Assembly: GCA_910575075.1 (NCBI GenBank)
Contig: CAJTCY010000006.1
Span: forward strand, 62,001-126,000
Source: Lachnospiraceae bacterium
Lineage (GTDB): Bacteria; Bacillota; Clostridia; Lachnospirales; Lachnospiraceae
Length of the DNA: 64,000 nt
Direction: 5' to 3'
Shown: piece by piece, positions 63,256 to 64,000 of the stretch
Position numbering within the stretch: the first letter of the stretch is position 1
Layout: each line of letters opens with the position of its first letter
Translations under genes and position numbers: made by a program
Notes under the pieces: generated by a model
What the model saw: the letters and a program-made list of their open reading frames with translations, nothing else
What the model was told of the DNA's origin: nothing
Database searches by the model: none

Positions 63256-64000
63256 TTATGTCATGTCCTTCGATTTCTGAACACAGGCGCGCTGCGCAGA
63301 AATTACGGCGCTTCGCAGTCCCTGTTGCTCTAATACAGCAACAGCTTCTATGGTAGTTCCTCCAGGAGAACAGACAGCATCTTTCAGGGCGCCGGGATGC
63401 GTTCCCGTTTCCAGTACCATCTTTGCAGCTCCAAGTACAGATTGGGCGGCAAACTTATATGCCTGTGCCCGCGGCATGCCGTCAGCGACAGCGGCATCAG
63501 CCATAGCCTCTATAAACAAATAGACATAAGCGGGCGAAGAGCCGGAAACACCGATCACGGTATCCATCATGGTTTCCGGAACAGTTTCGCATTTACCGAA
63601 ACTGTTAAAAATAGCCATGGCATCTGCAAGTTCTGTTTCTGTAATATTTTGATTGGTGCAGAGAGCGCTCATAGCTTCTCCTACCAGTGCCGGCGTGTTA
63701 GGCATGGCGCGTACCAGTTTGACATCCTTTCCAAATAAGGTTTCAATCTTTTCCATAGTCTGCCCGGCAGCGATGGAAATAATCAATGTCTCTGGACGAA
63801 TACAGTCTTTGACCTGAGAAATGATTTCTGAAAACAGGTAAGGTTTGACAGCGAGAAAGAGTATGTCTGACTGGCTGGCAGCCTGTTGGTTATCTGCAAT
63901 CGCAGTGATTCCAAAACGTTCTCTCAGGGAAGTGAGCGTGTGTTCTGTCTTTGCAGTGGCAATGATCTGTTCTTTTGCGGCGAGCCCGGATTGCAATATT
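63256..64000 (-). CDS. proC: Pyrroline-5-carboxylate reductase, N-terminus cut off by the window
   Basis: About 248 residues are present on the minus strand; the frame is open to the window edge and the N-terminal GxGxxG dinucleotide loop is outside. The visible part has DILFLAVKPY, the IISIAAG strand, VRAMPNTPALVGEAMSAL, and the C-terminal signature VSGSSPAYVYLFIEAMADAAV and AVCSPGGTTIEAV. It reduces pyrroline-5-carboxylate to proline with NAD(P)H. Confidence 0.95.
   Translation of the reverse strand, partial: ILQSGLAAKEQIIATAKTEHTLTSLRERFGITAIADNQQAASQSDILFLAVKPYLFSEIISQVKDCIRPETLIISIAAGQTMEKIETLFGKDVKLVRAMPNTPALVGEAMSALCTNQNITETELADAMAIFNSFGKCETVPETMMDTVIGVSGSSPAYVYLFIEAMADAAVADGMPRAQAYKFAAQSVLGAAKMVLETGTHPGALKDAVCSPGGTTIEAVAVLEQQGLRSAVISAQRACVQKSKDMT

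Noticed and set aside
1-64000. CRISPR arrays, rRNA genes, riboswitches
   Set aside because: No regularly spaced repeats, no rRNA sequence and no recognised riboswitch core were found on either strand by reading.

Overview
The window looks like a chromosomal segment of an anaerobic, low-to-medium GC Clostridia, most likely a gut Lachnospiraceae. The reasons are a single-chain pyruvate:ferredoxin oxidoreductase (nifJ), a rplS-lepB-rbgA-lepB-rnhB-FliK-like-FlhB-like-yraN run with Firmicutes synteny, a CIRCE-controlled clpB, a RelQ-type alarmone synthetase, PxTGD-type wall anchoring and many GGDEF/EAL and LytTR regulators. The species cannot be fixed from the sequence alone.

Layout. 0-4.6 kb: the end of hemL, a membrane-anchored amidase, and a secreted FN3-type protein lying between two decayed transposases (IS110-like and IS66-like). 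4.6-8.3 kb: a HEAT-like/methyltransferase protein, a PAS-GGDEF-EAL protein and tRNA-Leu(AAG). 8.3-18.3 kb: housekeeping genes (DUF2200, exonuclease III, a YejK-like nucleoid protein, L19, two signal peptidases around rbgA, rnhB, FliK/FlhB-like pair, yraN, pgeF), interrupted by a roughly 310 bp MITE-like hairpin element. 18.5-27.8 kb: a convergent ABC-F gene, a very large PAS/GGDEF/EAL protein and nifJ.

27.8-35.9 kb is an AT-rich accessory island. It holds a DUF3990/DUF3791 toxin-antitoxin-like cassette whose DUF3990 gene has lost its middle, a Fic gene broken by an in-frame TGA, a RhuM gene, and a 1318-residue protein that reads as an N-terminal PD-(D/E)xK (DUF4297/Cap4-like) nuclease joined to a STAND-type P-loop NTPase and a long C-terminal region. 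That is the plan of an Avs-like anti-phage sensor. A tyrosine-integrase remnant marks its right edge. This is the best candidate for an undescribed system.

35.9-41.8 kb: an AgrC/LytTR-type two-component system divergent from a wall-anchored repeat protein. 41.9-45.1 kb: a small accessory cluster of HxlR regulator, esterase-like hydrolase, free-standing amino-acid adenylation enzyme and GNAT acetyltransferase, a second candidate for unknown chemistry. 45.1-56.6 kb: clpB, a polysaccharide deacetylase, rarA, an aminotransferase, and a relQ - MBL hydrolase - O-antigen-ligase-like - ThrE operon. 56.8-64 kb: a cytoplasmic GH13 enzyme, a hybrid histidine kinase coupled to a solute-binding lipoprotein, an XRE regulator and the start-truncated proC.

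All functional calls are from reading the sequence by eye; no database search was possible.
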